Below, piece after piece: positions 5,831-8,200 of a DNA stretch of 8,200 nt. The notes under the pieces were generated by a model. It saw only the letters and a list, made by a program, of their open reading frames with translations, did no database searches and was not told the DNA's origin. The position numbers and the translations under genes are program-made. Position 1 is the stretch's first letter. Each line of letters opens with the position of its first letter. Origin of the DNA: Lentisphaerota bacterium (GTDB taxonomy: Bacteria > Verrucomicrobiota > Lentisphaeria > Oligosphaerales > Oligosphaeraceae); contig JAAZIY010000175.1 in the NCBI GenBank assembly GCA_012800625.1, positions 1 to 8,200 on the forward strand, given 5' to 3'.

Positions 5831-6046
5831 ATGTTTGCAGCCAATAGTGAAGCGGGTGTCGGCGGAAACGTCGGCAGAGGACAGGGAGCCGGCCAGGGCA
5901 GAGGCAGCATGGGCGGCGCCGGCAGAGGGGCGGGCGGCAATTGCGTCTGCAGCAAGTGCGGTAAACGCCTGCCGCATCAGCGAGGACAACCCTGCTACGA
6001 GATGAAATGCCCTAACTGTGGAAACACCATGCTCAGGGAGACCTAA
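5831..6046 (+). CDS. Small Gly-rich zinc-ribbon-like (or rubredoxin-like) protein
   Basis: A 71-residue protein. The first 37 residues are low-complexity Gly/Arg/Ala (GRGQGAGQGRG, 16-26). The rest is a compact metal-binding module, C38-x-C40-x2-C43-G, then PC55, then C60-P-x-C63-G, ending in NTMLRET. Two CxxC(G) knuckles fit a zinc ribbon or rubredoxin-like site; which metal binds cannot be told from sequence. Similar small Cys proteins accompany DUF5320 and NifX-like genes in anaerobes (from memory). AAAGGAG (5818-5824) lies 6 nt before the ATG. Only 2 nt separate its stop from the next small gene, so the two are probably co-translated. The role is unknown; an electron-transfer or structural partner of the complex is an inference. 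Confidence 0.85.
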   Translation: MFAANSEAGVGGNVGRGQGAGQGRGSMGGAGRGAGGNCVCSKCGKRLPHQRGQPCYEMKCPNCGNTMLRET

Positions 6047-6048
6047 AT

Positions 6049-6147
6049 ATGACTAGAATAATAATACTTGTCTTGGCGGCACTGTGGCTGGTTATCGGCA
6101 AATGCCGTAGCTGCCCGGGAAAATGCCGCGCCATTTTTGAAAAATAA
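6049..6147 (+). CDS. 32-residue single-pass membrane peptide with Cys motif
   Basis: The ORF encodes MTRIIILVLAALWLVIGK followed by CRSCPGKCRAIFEK. Residues about 4-17 are a strongly hydrophobic segment. Immediately after it lies C19-x2-C22-x3-C26, flanked by basic residues, and the protein ends soon after. AGGGAG (6035-6040) lies 8 nt before the ATG, and the start follows the upstream stop by 2 nt, so a real, translationally coupled gene is likely despite its size. It could anchor the complex to the membrane or bind metal through three thiols. The positive residues after the hydrophobic stretch suggest that the Cys-containing end faces the cytoplasm. I do not recognise the family. Conservation in relatives is the decisive evidence and cannot be seen here. 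Confidence 0.7.
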   Translation: MTRIIILVLAALWLVIGKCRSCPGKCRAIFEK

Positions 6148-6241
6148 CTGTAGGGCCAGCTTTTTGGACTGGAAGCCGTAGCAGGGCACAGGATTTTTCA
6201 CGCTTTTTTTTTGAACACCATAGCTATACAAGGAAACACTG

Positions 6242-8074
6242 ATGATTTTAGCAGTAGCAAGCGGCAAGGGCGGCACCGGCAAAACCACCTTCGCAGTCAA
6301 TCTGGCCTTCGCCCTGGCGCGACGGGCCGTCAAAAAAGGGTCTTTCAATAATCAGGATATCCGCTTGCTGGACTGCGACGTGGAAGAGCCTAACAACCAT
6401 CTTTTCGTGCGCCCGGAGTACAGCGAGGAGTCCGAGGTAAGCGTGCTCAAACCGGTCTGGGAGGCGGATAAATGCACAGCTTGCGGGCTTTGCGCCGAGG
6501 CCTGCAACTATAACGCCATTGCCTTGGTGAAGAAAAAAATATTGGTGTTCAACGAGCTTTGCCACTCCTGCGGGGTCTGCTCCTATGTCTGCCCCAGCGG
6601 CGCCTTGCGCGAGGAGGCGCAGCGCATCGGCAAGGTGCAGGCCGACAAGCGCGAGAGCGCCCCCTTCTTTTTTGCCCAGGGCAAGCTGGACCTGGGCGAG
6701 GCCCTGGCGCCTAACGTGGTGGGCGCGGTGAAAAAATACCTGCTGCCGGACGCGGTCAATATCATCGATGCCTCCCCAGGCACCTCATGCCCGGTGGTGG
6801 CTGCGCTCAAGGGCGCCGACCGCGTGCTTTTGGTCACCGAGCCTACCCCATTCGGCCTGAATGACCTGAAGCTGGCCGTGGGACTGAGCCTGCAGCTGGG
6901 ACTGCCTACCGGCATCATCGTTAACCGCTCTGACGGCGAGGATAAAATCATCGCCGACTATGCCAGGCAGGTCGGACTGCCCATAGCCGGCAGAATCCCC
7001 TTCAGCCGCAAATATGCCGAGGCCTACGCCGAGGGCGCCATATTGGTGGAGCGCTTTCCTGAACTGGAGGAGAATCTGCTGCAGATTTATGACAGCCTGC
7101 AAACCGCATTGCCGCCTATGCCGGAGGAGCCGGAAATCGCGCCGCCGCAAAAACCACAGGCCGCTTTTGAAGCTTCCGACTACAAGGGGGATTATAAAGA
7201 GATCACCGTTATTAGCGGCAAGGGCGGTACCGGCAAGACTACGCTCACTGCCTGTCTGGCGCAATTGGCCGAAAGACAGGTGCTGGCCGATAATGACGTG
7301 GACGCCGCCGACCTGCACCTCCTGCTCAAGCCGGAGCTGCGCGAAAAACATGACTTCATCGGCGGGGTCAAGGCCGAGATAGACCCGGAGCTTTGCATTG
7401 CCTGCGGAGACTGCGCACAGCACTGCCACTTTGACGCCATCGCGCAGCTGCATAAACCTAGCCCGCAGGCCGGCAAGTATTATATAGACCCGGTGGACTG
7501 CGAGGGCTGCGGGCTCTGCCCCAGGGTCTGCCCAGTCGAGGCCATCAGCAGCGATCCGAATATTACCGGCTGCTGGTTTGTCTCCAATACTGATTATGGG
7601 CCTATGGTGCATGCCAGGCTGGGCATAGCAGAGGAGAACTCCGGACGCCTGGTCACCCAGGTGCGCGAGCGCGCCGCCGAGCTGGCCAGGGAACTAGGCA
7701 AGGAATATATCATCGCCGACGGCCCCCCCGGCACCGGCTGCCCGGTGATCGCCTCAATCTCCGGCAGCGACCTGGTGCTGGTTGTCACCGAGCCTACGGT
7801 CTCCGGCGTGCATGACATGCAGCGGGTGCTGGAGCTGTCCAGGCATTTTGGCGTGCCCGCCAAAGTGGTGATCAACAAGGCGGACCTAAACCTGCAGCAG
7901 GCCGCCAAAATCGAGGATATTTGCAGCCGCACTGGCGCCGAGCTTATAGGACGAATACCCTTTGACCTCGAGGTGAATGCCGCCCTGATGGCCGGCAAAA
8001 CCGTACTCGAACACAGCGACAGCCAGGCCGCTAAAGCTATCAGAAAAATATGGCAGACCCTGAAGCAGGCGTAA
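6242..8074 (+). CDS. Fused tandem MinD/Mrp-type ATPase with four ferredoxin-type clusters
   Basis: A 610-residue fusion of two ferredoxin-bearing P-loop ATPases, each usually a separate protein of about 280-300 residues. Half 1 (1-290): deviant Walker A GKGGTGKTT (8-16), DCDVEEPNNHLF (44-55), two Cx2Cx2Cx3C motifs (C78/81/84/88 and C107/110/113/117) and DASPGTSCPV (176-185). A Pro/Glu-rich linker (about 291-318) follows. Half 2: GKGGTGKTT (326-334), DNDVDAADLHLLL (350-362), Cys motifs C385/388/391/395 and C420/423/426/430, and DGPPGTGCPV (493-502). The protein should bind two ATP and four [4Fe-4S] clusters and is soluble; such pairs are part of the Desulfovibrio ORP complex. AAGGAAA (6230-6236) lies 5 nt before the ATG. 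The frame is continuous with no sign of frameshift at the join. ATP-driven electron transfer or cofactor assembly is inferred; a cell-division-related role has been proposed for ORP. Confidence 0.95.
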   Translation: MILAVASGKGGTGKTTFAVNLAFALARRAVKKGSFNNQDIRLLDCDVEEPNNHLFVRPEYSEESEVSVLKPVWEADKCTACGLCAEACNYNAIALVKKKILVFNELCHSCGVCSYVCPSGALREEAQRIGKVQADKRESAPFFFAQGKLDLGEALAPNVVGAVKKYLLPDAVNIIDASPGTSCPVVAALKGADRVLLVTEPTPFGLNDLKLAVGLSLQLGLPTGIIVNRSDGEDKIIADYARQVGLPIAGRIPFSRKYAEAYAEGAILVERFPELEENLLQIYDSLQTALPPMPEEPEIAPPQKPQAAFEASDYKGDYKEITVISGKGGTGKTTLTACLAQLAERQVLADNDVDAADLHLLLKPELREKHDFIGGVKAEIDPELCIACGDCAQHCHFDAIAQLHKPSPQAGKYYIDPVDCEGCGLCPRVCPVEAISSDPNITGCWFVSNTDYGPMVHARLGIAEENSGRLVTQVRERAAELARELGKEYIIADGPPGTGCPVIASISGSDLVLVVTEPTVSGVHDMQRVLELSRHFGVPAKVVINKADLNLQQAAKIEDICSRTGAELIGRIPFDLEVNAALMAGKTVLEHSDSQAAKAIRKIWQTLKQA

Positions 8075-8081
8075 ATATGAT

Positions 8082-8117
8082 GGGACGAATGGGACCTTTG
8101 GGACCTTTGGGACGCGT
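8082..8117. repeat. Tandem nonamer repeat (gggacNNNN)
   Basis: Four consecutive 9-mers begin with gggac: gggacgaat, gggaccttt, gggaccttt and gggacgcgt. A variant pair (ggggccttt, gggacggga) recurs at 8161-8178. They begin 7 nt after the ATPase stop. The 126 bases from 8075 to the end hold only repeats and no recognisable gene or U-tract terminator. Confidence 0.85.
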
Positions 8118-8119
8118 GC

Positions 8120-8148
8120 GACGGGAGCGGGGAGCACGCTAAAGCGTG
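8120..8148. repeat. 29-bp direct repeat with terminal hairpin, copy 1
   Basis: This 29-bp stretch is identical to 8172-8200, 52 bp away. Both end in CACGCT-AA-AGCGTG, a 6-bp inverted repeat. Copy 2 reaches the window edge, so more copies may follow. Confidence 0.95.
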
Positions 8149-8171
8149 TACTACATACCTGGGGCCTTTGG

Positions 8172-8200
8172 GACGGGAGCGGGGAGCACGCTAAAGCGTG
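8172..8200. repeat. 29-bp direct repeat with terminal hairpin, copy 2
   Basis: Exact copy of 8120-8148, beginning gacgggagcggggagc and ending in the same CACGCT-AA-AGCGTG hairpin. It is cut by the window end, so its true extent is unknown. Confidence 0.95.

Noticed and set aside
6148..6241. Separate promoter or terminator before the fused ATPase gene
   Set aside because: The 94-nt gap has T-runs but no convincing hairpin, no GG-N10-GC element and no good -35/-10 pair.
8120..8200. CRISPR array (two identical 29-bp units)
   Set aside because: Only two units are visible, the in-between sequence consists of related nonamer repeats and not a unique spacer, and no cas gene is in the window.

Overview
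The window looks like chromosomal DNA of an anaerobic bacterium, fairly GC-rich and with strong Shine-Dalgarno sites at most genes. The only taxonomic hint is the valyl-tRNA synthetase, whose signature is TLGH instead of the usual LHxGH form. As I remember it, that form occurs in PVC-group bacteria (Verrucomicrobiota, Lentisphaerota and relatives), so that placement is a low-confidence inference. The accessory cluster (orange-protein type) is characteristic of strict anaerobes.

Layout. Positions 1-191 are a perfect giant inverted repeat (94-bp arms, 3-nt loop) built from 'cacgaag'-type short repeats. Next come valS (309-2981) and a small NifU-like iron-sulfur protein gene (2997-3215), which probably form one operon. 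It ends at a strong stem-loop that can terminate transcription in both directions (3230-3267). Convergent to it, on the minus strand, is a PAS/AAA+/Fis sigma-54 activator (3315-4685). A divergent intergenic region of about 200 bp holds a sigma-70-like promoter for the activator and a near-consensus -24/-12 sigma-54 promoter facing right.

The rightward operon encodes a NifX/ORP-like cofactor-binding protein (4890-5303), a Gly-rich DUF5320-like protein with a C-terminal coiled coil (5380-5751) and a Gly-rich zinc-ribbon-like protein (5831-6046). It continues with a 32-residue membrane peptide carrying a C-x2-C-x3-C motif (6049-6147) and a 610-residue protein in which two ferredoxin-bearing MinD/Mrp-type ATPases are fused head to tail (6242-8074). 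The last 126 bases hold tandem nonamers and two identical 29-bp repeats, each ending in a small hairpin.

Reading of the system. A sigma-54 activator divergent from a NifX-fold protein and two MinD-type ATPases with inserted ferredoxins matches the logic of the Desulfovibrio vulgaris orange protein (ORP) locus, where a sigma-54 regulator controls two divergent operons and the ATPases are separate proteins. Here the locus is compact, the ATPases are one polypeptide, and a tiny Cys-rich membrane peptide sits between the Gly-rich small proteins and the ATPase. The sigma-54 promoter is so close to the first ATG that the message should be almost leaderless.
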